Shown: piece by piece, positions 55,881-62,065 of the stretch
Position numbering within the stretch: position 1 is the stretch's first letter
Layout of the letters: every line of letters starts with the position of its first letter
DNA from: Rubrivivax sp.
Lineage (GTDB): Bacteria; Pseudomonadota; Gammaproteobacteria; Burkholderiales; Burkholderiaceae_C
Assembly: GCA_030681795.1 (NCBI GenBank)
Contig: JAUXRG010000091.1
Coordinates: 1 to 62,065 of the forward strand
Direction of reading: 5' to 3'
DNA: 62,065 bases
Notes under the pieces: model-generated
Seen by the model: the letters and a program-made list of their open reading frames with translations, nothing else
The model's database searches: none
Told to the model about the DNA's origin: nothing
Made by a program: the position numbers and the translations under genes

Positions 55881-56555
55881 TCACAGTCCTTCGAAGGCCG
55901 CGTCCTTGTAGGGCGCGACGAAGTAGGTGTAGAAGCCCTCGTTGACCTTGCCCCAGTTCGGCCGCGCCTTCATGGTGGCGATCCAGCGCGAGACCTTGGG
56001 CCAGGGCGCGTAGTCCAGGTGGGCGACCTCGCCGAGCGTGAGCATGCAGATGCCCTGGTCGTCGGCGATGCTGAGCTCGTTGCCGCAGAGATATTTCCGG
56101 TCGCCGATGATCTCCTGATCCAGGATGCCCAGCCAGCGGCGCGCTCTGTCGCGCGACCAGGCCAGGTTGGCCTTTTGCACTGCGGGGTCTTCGCGCTTGT
56201 GATTCGGCAAGACCTGCGGATAGACCAGGCCGTAGCCCAGGTCGCGGTACAGGCCGGTGTTGAACCAGTCCATGACTTCATTGACGCGGGCACGCTTTTG
56301 CAGGTCACGCGGATACGCCGCCGACCCCGTCTTCTCGGCCAGGTATTTGAGGATCGCCGAGCTCTCGGTGAGTCGGAATTCGCCGTCCTCGAGCACCGGC
56401 ACCTGCTGGCTGGGGTTGACCGCGGTGAAGTCCGGTTTCAGGTGCGCGCCAGTGAACAGATCGACGAGCTCGTGCTCGAGCGCAATGCCCTCGTCGGCGG
56501 CCAGCAGCAGGACGGGGCGGCTGACGGTGGACACGGGGTGGTAGTAGAGCTTCAT
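55881..56555 (-). CDS. Glutathione S-transferase
   Basis: A 224-residue GST starting MKLYYHPVSTVSRPVLLLAA. The N-terminal thioredoxin-like domain has the glutathione-contact motifs QQVPVLEDGEF and the cis-Pro, and TESSAILKYLAEK. The C-terminal helical domain has LSIADDQGI, the N-capping box. The catalytic residue is Ser9 or Ser12 in STVSRP, as in theta/dehalogenase-like classes, rather than Tyr. It is the first gene of the 56555-50640 cluster. Confidence 0.9.
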   Translation of the reverse strand: MKLYYHPVSTVSRPVLLLAADEGIALEHELVDLFTGAHLKPDFTAVNPSQQVPVLEDGEFRLTESSAILKYLAEKTGSAAYPRDLQKRARVNEVMDWFNTGLYRDLGYGLVYPQVLPNHKREDPAVQKANLAWSRDRARRWLGILDQEIIGDRKYLCGNELSIADDQGICMLTLGEVAHLDYAPWPKVSRWIATMKARPNWGKVNEGFYTYFVAPYKDAAFEGL

Positions 56556-56934
56556 GGAGCCTCCGGTTGTGCGGGAGCAAGGGGTGGAAGGGGTGGAAGG
56601 GGTTGAAGGCTGGGCCGATGGAGATCGCGCCTCGCGACGTGGGACTCGATGTCGCTGCGGCGCTCCGCTGACCGCAATGTGTTCCGACGTACACACCAAG
56701 TCTTTGGCGCCGGCCTTAAGCGTTCTGAATTTGCGCTGGGCGCCGGACCGAACTCGCGGGTAGGCGCCCCGCTCGGCTGCCCCGGCCAGGGTTGGTCTAA
56801 GGCCGGCTCTTCGCGCTGCGGCTGCGGCTGGCCGGCTCGGCACGCTGCATCCTTCCCTGGTGCGGGCTGTAGAGGCTGCGTTCCGCGCTGCGACGTAGTC
56901 GGTCGACGCGGGTCGGCACGACGAGATTCGCAGC
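56556..56934. other. Non-coding junction between core genes and the accessory region
   Basis: No gene is supported in these 379 bases. They contain three head-to-tail 9-bp units GGGGTGGAA/GGGGTGGAA/GGGGTTGAA (56581-56607) and an imperfect inverted repeat with GGCGCC arms (56706-56744). The sequence is less biased than the neighbouring coding DNA. This is where core-like genes end and the degenerate TOTE gene begins, so it may hold an element boundary, but no tRNA-derived repeat is visible. Confidence 0.4.
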
Positions 56935-58365
56935 TCAGTCGTCGGCGACGAACAGGTCGGCTGCCGCGGCTTCAACGCGGTACATCGCCAGTACCAGCGT
57001 GCCGAGCGGCGGATGGTCGAATCCCTCGCCCACCAATTTGCCGGTGGAGAGCAAGACCCGTGGCGCGTCAGGTGCCAGCGCTTCCAGCCTGGCCAAGGCG
57101 GCCACACGCTGCTTCTTCGAGGACCGGCCCTGCAGTGTCACCAGGTTCTGAACCCGGCCGCCCAAGGCCGCCTCGATCGCCGCGAGATGCTCGGTGCGCT
57201 CGGTCAGGACCAGGATCTTTCTGCCCTGCGGGTAGGCGTCGGCGATCTCCGCCGCGATCCTGGCCGTGCGGGCGTCATCGACCGCCAGCGTCCGAAAGAC
57301 CTCCTGGATGCCGGCGTCGGGCGACACGACGACGGTCGCGGGCAGGAAGCGCGGCCGGGTGACGAAAACTCGCTCCAGCGTCTGGGGCGCGCCCTCCGGC
57401 TTCGCCGCTGTGTGCCGAACCGGCCCGCACTGCATGAAGATGATGGGCTGCTGGCCGTCGCGCCGTAGGGGCGTGGCTGTCAGGCCAAGCACGTACTTGG
57501 CCTTGGCCCGCTTCAAGATCGCCTCGAACGAGAAGGCCGACAGGTGATGGCACTCGTCGACGACGATTTGTCCGTAGTTCTCGACCAAGGACGAACATGA
57601 CGAGACAGCCTCGCCCTGGCGCTGACCCCTCCCGGCAAGCGAGTGCACCACCGCCACGTCGATCCTGCCGGTCGCCCTGGCCTTGCCGCCGACTATGGTG
57701 CCCACCCCGTCCGGGCCCACACCGAGGAAGGATTGCAGCCGTTCCTTCCATTGCCTGAGCAACTCGGTCCGATGGACCAGTACCAGGGTGTTCACGCCAC
57801 GGCTCGCAATCAGCGCGGCAGCGGTGACTGTCTTGGCCAAACGCCGTCGGCGCGCACAGAACACCAGTGTCATGCTTCAGCATCGCCTTGGCGGCGGCCT
57901 GTTGGTCGGGCCGCAGGGCACCCACAAACGCGATCGCAAGCGGTTCGCCCGCCGACCGTTCGTCCCGCAGGTCGCAGCGAATGCCGTGGTCCCGCAGCAG
58001 TTGTTGCACAGCCTCCAGGCACCCACGAGGCAGTCCGATGTGCTGGAGGAAGCGGTGGCCACATTCCGAGCACTTGATCCTGGGCTTCTCGCAGACACCC
58101 GCGCGCCACTCGTTGGCGCAGGCCGGTGCGTAGCCGGTCTTGCCGGCTTTGCCTTCCCAGCGCACCGGGTAGACATCGGTCCGGCCGAGGAACAGACGGC
58201 GGAACAGCGCGACCTTCTGATCGGTGCTCAATGCCGACACAGCGGGCTGCAGTCGACTTCGACGGGCTTGCGCCACTCGATGCCGTGCGAGACCAGCAGC
58301 GTGACCAGGCGCGCGTTCTCGACGCGCAGATCCGCGCTATTGCCGCTATGGCCGTCACCGGTCAT
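56935..58365 (-). pseudogene. Degenerate TOTE-type primase-helicase gene
   Basis: ATG 58365 overlaps the AbiEii stop (ATGA) and starts MTGDGHSGNSADLRVENARL. A first frameshift lies near 58230-58250. Then comes the start of a TOTE-type archaeo-eukaryotic primase domain (STDQKVALFRRLFLGRTDVY, YAPACANEWRAGVCEKPRIK, CSECGHR), after which the catalytic primase core is missing. The superfamily 2 helicase part resumes (LPRGCLEAVQQLL, LRPDQQAAAKAML, DTGVLCAPTAFG), and one extra C at about 57837 shifts the frame inside Walker A before KTVTAAALIA. DECHH, TATPLRRD and GEGFDHPPLGTLVLAM follow, but motif VI is lost and the frame stops early. An intact protein would be about 800-1000 residues. Confidence 0.75.
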
Positions 58366-59294
58366 GGCGGGTGTTGCCTGGCCTGCTTCAGGGCTGGCCA
58401 AAGAACTGCGCGGATGACCGCCACCACTTCCATCAAAGGCCGGTGGACGATGGCATTTTTCTTCAACAACGCATGCCACAGCGCCATGCGGGTGGCGTCG
58501 CCCGCAAACTCGTCGCTCAAGCCCACCGGCAGCGCGGCTGGCAAGCCCGTGCCACGCCGCTGAAACGTCGCGGCGATGGCCAGCGCCAGCGTCGGTGCGT
58601 CGAGGGCCTCGCGCTCCACCATCACCACCAGGTCGAGATAGTCCTTCAGGCGGCTGTTCACCATGCCGAGCACCACGACGGCATGCAACTTCTCGGCGAT
58701 CACGGTGTAGACCGGATAAGTGCGCAGATGCGGCGCCGGCAGATCGTCCAGCAGCACCGGGTAGACCGCATCGCTCGGTCCTGGCGTGACAGCGTCCCCG
58801 AAGCCGACGTCCACCTGGGCCACGCAGCGCGCGTTGGCAAGCTGGCCATTCAGCGTCACGCGCACGCCGCCGTAGCCTGCATCCTTGCGGATCACCAGGG
58901 CCCGGACCGAAGCGGGGTCGAAGACGATGCCGTCGTCTCCGGCATCACTTCCAGCAATGGCCGCGATGTCCGTGAACACCGCAGCCATCGACGCCGTATC
59001 GCTAGCTCCGAATCCCAGCAGGTCGGCATCCCGAGTCGCGCGGTGCGGCAGGTCGTACCAGAGCGTGAAGAGCAGCGCACCCTTCAGAATGAAGCGGTCA
59101 GCATGGGCCGAGGTGGACAGGCGATACAACAGCCGCTCCAAGGCGAAACGGACCAGCACCAGGTTGAAGTCTGTGCCGGTGGCCTTGGCGACGTTCAGCA
59201 GACGTGCCCGCACCGAGGCTGCGCGGTCCCGGGTGACTGGAGTGCCTTCGTGCTGCGCACGCCGGTGTTCGCTCTTGGGGCTGAGGCCGGACAC
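58362..59294 (-). CDS. abiEii: AbiEii-type nucleotidyltransferase toxin
   Basis: GTG 59294 gives 310 residues. The first conserved block is SVRARLLNVAKATGTDFNLV, so GTG 59213 is a shorter alternative. The nucleotidyltransferase site is GALLFTLWYDLPHRATRDAD (metal-binding Asp pair DAD), and KLHAVVVLGMVNSRLKDYLD with LV carries the family Lys/Asp motif. AbiEii toxins modify nucleotides or tRNA and arrest growth, giving phage abortive infection, and are held by AbiEi. The GTG is at the edge of a perfect hairpin (59293-59318). The stop overlaps the TOTE-type gene (ATGA). All motifs look intact. Confidence 0.85.
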   Translation of the reverse strand: MSGLSPKSEHRRAQHEGTPVTRDRAASVRARLLNVAKATGTDFNLVLVRFALERLLYRLSTSAHADRFILKGALLFTLWYDLPHRATRDADLLGFGASDTASMAAVFTDIAAIAGSDAGDDGIVFDPASVRALVIRKDAGYGGVRVTLNGQLANARCVAQVDVGFGDAVTPGPSDAVYPVLLDDLPAPHLRTYPVYTVIAEKLHAVVVLGMVNSRLKDYLDLVVMVEREALDAPTLALAIAATFQRRGTGLPAALPVGLSDEFAGDATRMALWHALLKKNAIVHRPLMEVVAVIRAVLWPALKQARQHPP

Positions 59295-59318
59295 AGACAG
59301 TCCCTGCGGACTGTCTGT
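59293..59318 (-). promoter_or_regulatory. Perfect 11-bp hairpin at the abiEii start
   Basis: Arm ACAGACAGTCC (59293-59303), a 4-nt loop, then its exact complement (59308-59318). On the minus-strand transcript the AGGGA-like ribosome site of GTG 59294 lies in the hairpin, so translation of the toxin could be limited by structure. Confidence 0.6.
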
Positions 59319-59330
59319 CGCCTGCCGAAG

Positions 59331-59353
59331 GCCATCGGCCTCTGGCCGATGGC
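59331..59353 (-). promoter_or_regulatory. Second perfect hairpin, 10 bp, between abiEi and abiEii
   Basis: GCCATCGGCC, the 3-nt loop TCT, then GGCCGATGGC. It lies 12 bp upstream (in transcript order) of the hairpin at the toxin start and 12 bp after the AbiEi stop. No T run follows, so it is not a classical terminator; an RNA processing or attenuation role is possible. Confidence 0.55.
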
Positions 59354-59365
59354 GGCCCGGCGCGC

Positions 59366-59974
59366 TCACGCCACCGCTTCCATGTAGGGCCGCATCACGT
59401 TCGCGACGCGGCAGACCTTGGCGCAGCGCCACAGGTCGTCGAAGCCGGCCCTGCCCTGCGATAGGGCGTCCTTGAGCGCTTCCAGCGCCACGTCCATGCC
59501 GATCTTGTTGCGGTGCTTGAAACAGTCGGCCACCGTCTTGGCCACTCCATACACCTGCAGCGTCACACCGTCACGCTCGTGGATCTCGATCCCATGCGTG
59601 TAGGCCTCCCCGGTGAACTGCACCATCTTGATGGGCGGGTGGTCGAGTCGCGGCACGTGGCTTCCGCGGGGCATGGCGATCCAGACCTGCCAGGGCAGTT
59701 GGGTGGTCAGCCCATGAAACTGCAGGGCGCTCAGCAGGCAGATCACCGCCTGCGGCACCTTGCGGGCCACCGTCATCAGGCCTTCATGCTCGGAAGGGCT
59801 CGCGGCCGGCAGGCGGTACAGACCGCGTGCCGCCCGCTCCAGTTGACCGCTGGCCGTCATGCGCGTGAGTACGACGCGCGGTATGCCCGCACCAGCCAGA
59901 TCGCCGGCGCGCAGCCAGCCGTGCTTGCGGACGAGCTGCAGCACTCTCTCGGTGTGGGTCGCAGCTGCATGCAT
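59366..59974 (-). CDS. abiEi: AbiEi-type antitoxin/repressor
   Basis: ATG 59974 gives 202 residues (MHAAATHTERVLQLVRKHGW); ATG 60019 would add 15. The N-terminal winged helix (LRAGDLAGAGIPRVVLTRMT, ASGQLERAARGLYRLP) is the DNA-binding part. The C-terminal domain (VICLLSALQFHGLTTQLPWQ and VKTVADCFKHRNKIGMDVAL-like helices) is typical AbiEi. It neutralises AbiEii without direct binding (type IV) and represses its operon, here probably through the inverted repeat at 60023-60048. It is the first gene of an abiEi-abiEii-TOTE operon. Confidence 0.88.
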   Translation of the reverse strand: MHAAATHTERVLQLVRKHGWLRAGDLAGAGIPRVVLTRMTASGQLERAARGLYRLPAASPSEHEGLMTVARKVPQAVICLLSALQFHGLTTQLPWQVWIAMPRGSHVPRLDHPPIKMVQFTGEAYTHGIEIHERDGVTLQVYGVAKTVADCFKHRNKIGMDVALEALKDALSQGRAGFDDLWRCAKVCRVANVMRPYMEAVA

Positions 59975-60022
59975 GACAGGGGGCCGTGGTGAGTCCGATT
60001 TGGTCCAAGTATGTTCCAACTC

Positions 60023-60048
60023 TTCGTCGATCGAAAATACTCGACGAA
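60023..60048. promoter_or_regulatory. Inverted repeat upstream of abiEi, candidate operator
   Basis: TTCGTCGA (60023-60030) and TCGACGAA (60041-60048) form a perfect 8-bp inverted repeat with a 10-nt AT-rich spacer, 49-74 bp upstream of abiEi ATG 59974. AbiEi proteins are known to bind inverted repeats in their promoters. Confidence 0.55.
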
Positions 60049-60117
60049 ACTCCGGTCGACAAACGGGTGTCTCAATCCCTTGAGTCTGCCGGAGGTTCTC
60101 CGATCCGACGCCGAGCG

Positions 60118-60291
60118 TCAGTCGTCAGGCAAGGCCGGTTGCAGCAGGTCTCCCCTTGCCACGACCCGAAGCGTGGGTTTCGAAGGCCCGTCGAGTCGAC
60201 GCATGAGATTGTCGAAGCGGGCCTGGTCGAAGCGCCGCTGGGTGCACAGGCGAACGATCTCTCGCTCGATCTCCACTCGCCCGCCCCGCAC
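60118..60291 (-). CDS. Unassigned 57-codon frame, possibly a gene tail
   Basis: From GTG 60291 the frame reads VRGGRVEIEREIVRLCTQRR, FDQARFDNLMRRLDGPSKPT and LRVVARGDLLQPALPDD. The composition is protein-like, with charged helices, and the frame extends upstream for a few more codons before a stop. It may be the C-terminal remnant of a larger gene or a small protein downstream of fic (41 bp away, same strand). No family recognised. Confidence 0.35.
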   Translation of the reverse strand: MRGGRVEIEREIVRLCTQRRFDQARFDNLMRRLDGPSKPTLRVVARGDLLQPALPDD

Positions 60292-60332
60292 CAGGCGAAT
60301 GCGCCTCGTCTCAATGACGCGTCATGTGCCTC

Positions 60333-61484
60333 TCACGTGCCGTTCGCCAGCAGTTCGACGTAGGCGGCGTAGCTGAAGCAGCGGTTCTTCTTCTGCCCGG
60401 TCAGCTCGGTGACGATGCCGAGTCCTTCCAGCAGCTTCACCGCCGCCGTTGCCGTGGGGAAGGTGGTCGCCAGCTTCTGGCGCACCTGTTCGATGGTGAA
60501 GCGCGGCATCAAGGGCAGCAGCTCGAACAGGCGCAGACCCACAGCACCGACGCGCGGTGCCGCCAGCAGCCGCCGGCGGTCGGCCGCCACCAGGCTGGCG
60601 ATGGTCACGATGCCGCGCTCGGCATCGGTGGCGGCGGTCTCCACACCATCCAGGAAGAAGGCGATCCATCCCTCCCAGTCGCCATCCGTTCGCACCGCCG
60701 ACAGGCGCCGGTAGTACTCAGCCAGGTTCTGCTTGAGATAGCTGCTCAAGTACACCAGCGGTTCCGGCAGCAGGCCCCATTGCTCCAGCAGCGCCGCGAT
60801 GAGCAGGCGGCCGATGCGGCCGTTGCCATCCAGGAAGGGATGGATGGTTTCGAACTGCACGTGCACCAGCGCGATCCGCACGAGCGGGGGCAAGTCCGGC
60901 TCAGCCTCGTGGATGAAGCGTTCCAGATCGCCCAGCAAGGCCGGCACACGATCCGGCGGCGGGGGTACGAATACGGCCCTGCCCGGCCGCGAGCCGCCGA
61001 TCCAGTTCTGCGAGCGTCGTAGCTCACCCGGCTGCTTGCCCTCGCCGCGGGCGCCGGACAGCAGCAGGCGGTGGGCGTCGCAGAGCAGGCGCACCGAGAT
61101 CGGCAGACCCTTCGGGCTGCGCAGGTTGTCGCGCACCAGACGGAAAGCTCGCAGGTAGTTGGTCACCTCCTCGACGTCGTCGGTGTTGGCCACCGCCAGG
61201 CCCGCCTCGTCGTCGAACAGGTCGGTCAACGTGGCCTGCGTGCCTTCGATCTGCGAGGTGAGCAGCGCCTCCTTGCGGATGGCGCTGTAGAGCAGCCAGT
61301 CCACCGACGGCACCAGGCCCGCCACGCCCGACAACCTGGCCAACGCCAGTTCGGCGCGGCGCGCGGTAGCGGCATACGAGTCGGAGGCTAGGATTGGGTC
61401 GGCCGGCGGCAGCGGATGCGGCACGAACGCGCGCACCTCGTCACCCAGCGTTGTGGTGGTGACGTTGGTGCCGGTAGTGCGCAT
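60333..61484 (-). CDS. Fic family protein (AMP-transferase type)
   Basis: ATG 61484 gives 383 residues. An N-terminal Fic-N region contains the inhibitory helix motif SQIEGTQATL, whose Glu blocks ATP binding (class II). The Fic core has the complete active site HPFLDGNGRIGR. The C-terminus (about 320-380) is a winged helix: FTIEQVRQKLATTFPTATAA, VKLLEGLGIVTELTGQKKNR. Such proteins AMPylate target proteins and occur as housekeeping regulators or on islands. An inverted repeat (61520-61535) lies 36 bp upstream. The frame is intact. Confidence 0.93.
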   Translation of the reverse strand: MRTTGTNVTTTTLGDEVRAFVPHPLPPADPILASDSYAATARRAELALARLSGVAGLVPSVDWLLYSAIRKEALLTSQIEGTQATLTDLFDDEAGLAVANTDDVEEVTNYLRAFRLVRDNLRSPKGLPISVRLLCDAHRLLLSGARGEGKQPGELRRSQNWIGGSRPGRAVFVPPPPDRVPALLGDLERFIHEAEPDLPPLVRIALVHVQFETIHPFLDGNGRIGRLLIAALLEQWGLLPEPLVYLSSYLKQNLAEYYRRLSAVRTDGDWEGWIAFFLDGVETAATDAERGIVTIASLVAADRRRLLAAPRVGAVGLRLFELLPLMPRFTIEQVRQKLATTFPTATAAVKLLEGLGIVTELTGQKKNRCFSYAAYVELLANGT

Positions 61485-61519
61485 TGTGTGAAAGCGGCTT
61501 TGCACGATCTTGCGATATG

Positions 61520-61535
61520 TTAAAGTATTCTTTAA
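61520..61535. promoter_or_regulatory. Short palindrome in the fic promoter region
   Basis: TTAAAG-TATT-CTTTAA lies in an AT-rich patch 36 bp upstream of fic. On the fic strand TTCACC and TAACAT flank it roughly as -35/-10 elements, so a repressor bound here, perhaps Fic's own winged helix, could block transcription. Confidence 0.45.
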
Positions 61536-61557
61536 TTTGCGGTGAACATATGAAAGG

Positions 61558-61836
61558 GTGCTTGCACACCTCGGCCGCTCTGGCAGATCCAACCCGACGA
61601 TGACCCGCCACTACTGCGTGGCGCAAGTCGTCGAACTCCACGCCGCACTGGAGAAGATCAAGGAACACAGCGGGCGCTGGAACAAGAGCCTGGCGATGCT
61701 TCGGCGCGAGCAGGAAGAGGCCGCAAGGCTGGCGCGTGAGGGTCTGGGGGACTCGCTGGGGATTGAGAAGTCCCCCAAAAGTCCCCCAGCAAAGAAAAAC
61801 AGCCTAGAGACCGGAATCTCTAAGCTGTTGATCTAG
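61558..61836 (+). pseudogene. C-terminal stump of a tyrosine integrase
   Basis: The frame from 61558 reads LAHLGRSGRSNPTMTRHYCV, then AQVVELHAALEKIKEHSGRW. This matches the end of tyrosine recombinases: the LGHS-like turn, a TMTRHY segment holding the nucleophile Tyr, and a charged C-terminal tail. The Arg and His catalytic residues and all N-terminal domains are missing, so it cannot be active. It ends 11 bp before the tRNA-Arg 3' half, the position of an integrase next to its att site. The upstream part was probably lost where the fic region joined. Confidence 0.55.
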
Positions 61837-61847
61837 AACGAAAGTTC

Positions 61848-61894
61848 TGGTGCGGCTGGCAGGAATCGAACCCACGACCCCTTGGTTCGTAGCC
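61848..61894 (-). pseudogene. 3' half of a tRNA-Arg (ACG) gene
   Basis: On the minus strand, bases from GGCTACGAACCAAGG through the T arm (GGTTCGATTCC) and acceptor CAGCCGC to ACCA match the 3' half of a bacterial tRNA-Arg with anticodon ACG. The 5' half (acceptor, D arm, 5' anticodon stem) is absent: beyond 61894 the sequence no longer pairs. Either it is the att copy of an integrated element or a tRNA gene cut by the neighbouring insertion sequence. Confidence 0.65.
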
Positions 61895-61988
61895 CGCCGA
61901 TAAACGAATGGGGTTCAATGAAATCTGACCTTGTCCCCGAAAAACGTATCCCTTGCTGAGTGATTCAATCCAAGCAAGGAGAACGGAA

Positions 61989-62065
61989 ATGACGAAGACG
62001 AAGCTGAGGGCGCGCTACACGCTCGAGTTCAAGCAAGAGGCCGTGCGGCTGGTCGAGGGTGGTCA
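61989..62065 (+). CDS. IS3-type transposase OrfA, N-terminal part (runs off the right edge)
   Basis: ATG 61989, with AAGGAG 9 nt upstream, opens a frame that reads MTKTKLRARYTLEFKQEAVR and LVEGG before the window ends. The YTLEFKQEAVRLV pattern is the helix-turn-helix start of IS3/IS2-like OrfA proteins. The rest of the element is outside. The left end of the IS is likely between 61905 and 61945, where the tRNA match has ended, but without the right end its inverted repeat cannot be fixed. Confidence 0.8.
   Translation, partial: MTKTKLRARYTLEFKQEAVRLVEGG

Larger units (their letters stand above)
56556..61894. mobile_element. Probable decayed genomic island with defence genes, right end at tRNA-Arg
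   Basis: The stretch carries an AbiE-TOTE operon, an unassigned fragment, a Fic gene, an integrase C-terminal stump and the 3' half of a tRNA-Arg gene, in that order. Integrase end followed by a tRNA 3' end mirrors the intact layout at 5405-6802. The left border is only a guess, placed where core-like genes stop; no matching tRNA-Arg repeat is visible inside the window. Confidence 0.4.

Noticed and set aside
59366..59432. ATG 59432 as abiEii start
   Set aside because: It would put 46 non-conserved residues inside the antitoxin gene and both hairpins within coding sequence; GTG 59294 follows the hairpin and a ribosome site.

Overview
The window is high-GC DNA with dense, overlapping genes on both strands. 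It most likely comes from a betaproteobacterium of the order Burkholderiales, in the Rubrivivax/Leptothrix/Ideonella neighbourhood, although the genus cannot be fixed from this stretch. Supporting features are an EarP-type arginine-rhamnosylating partner next to efp, the order glnA - DUF4124 protein - glnL - glnG, a PAS/LuxR regulator divergent from scoAB, and many ATGA/GTGA/TTGA stop-start overlaps.

Layout. 1-840: the start of a PAS-domain signalling gene running off the left edge, then about 770 bp with no convincing gene. 841-6745: a small integrative island in the 3' end of a tRNA-His gene. It is bounded by identical 20-bp copies of the tRNA 3' end and carries a Phd/PIN toxin-antitoxin pair, a three-gene cassette of unknown function (DUF2384-like, UPF0158, and an unrecognised protein), a HigA/NadS-type antitoxin whose partner toxin is broken, and a DUF3596-type tyrosine integrase next to the intact tRNA. 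6830-50630: core chromosome, with ppiD, tRNA-Val, HU, a tartrate dehydrogenase-like enzyme and DMT exporter, pgsA, uvrC, earP-efp, mnmC, rpiA, pyrD, scoAB, ABC exporters, thyA, folA, a divergently transcribed metal-uptake system and Fur-family gene, xth, the nitrogen-control genes glnA/glnL/glnG, crcB and ETF-ubiquinone oxidoreductase. 50640-56555: a co-directional set that looks catabolic (aminotransferase, enoyl-CoA hydratase-like protein, MFS carrier, small protein, dihaem cytochrome c, VOC protein, GST). 56556-62065: an eroding accessory/defence region with a type IV AbiE toxin-antitoxin operon that runs into a degenerate TOTE-type primase-helicase gene, a Fic protein, the C-terminal stump of a second integrase, the 3' half of a tRNA-Arg gene and the start of an IS3-type element.

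How the genes work together. GlnL/GlnG should control glnA, which has a good sigma54 promoter and an NtrC-like site upstream. EarP should glycosylate Arg32 of the adjacent EF-P. The Fur-family gene and the metal ABC operon share a palindromic box. The LuxR-type regulator and scoAB flank a perfect palindrome. Both mobile regions end against the 3' end of a tRNA gene with the integrase reading toward it. The least explained items are the three-gene cassette at 1995-4732, the AbiE-TOTE operon with two perfect hairpins between its first two genes, and several genes whose likely -10 box lies only 6-8 nt before the start codon.
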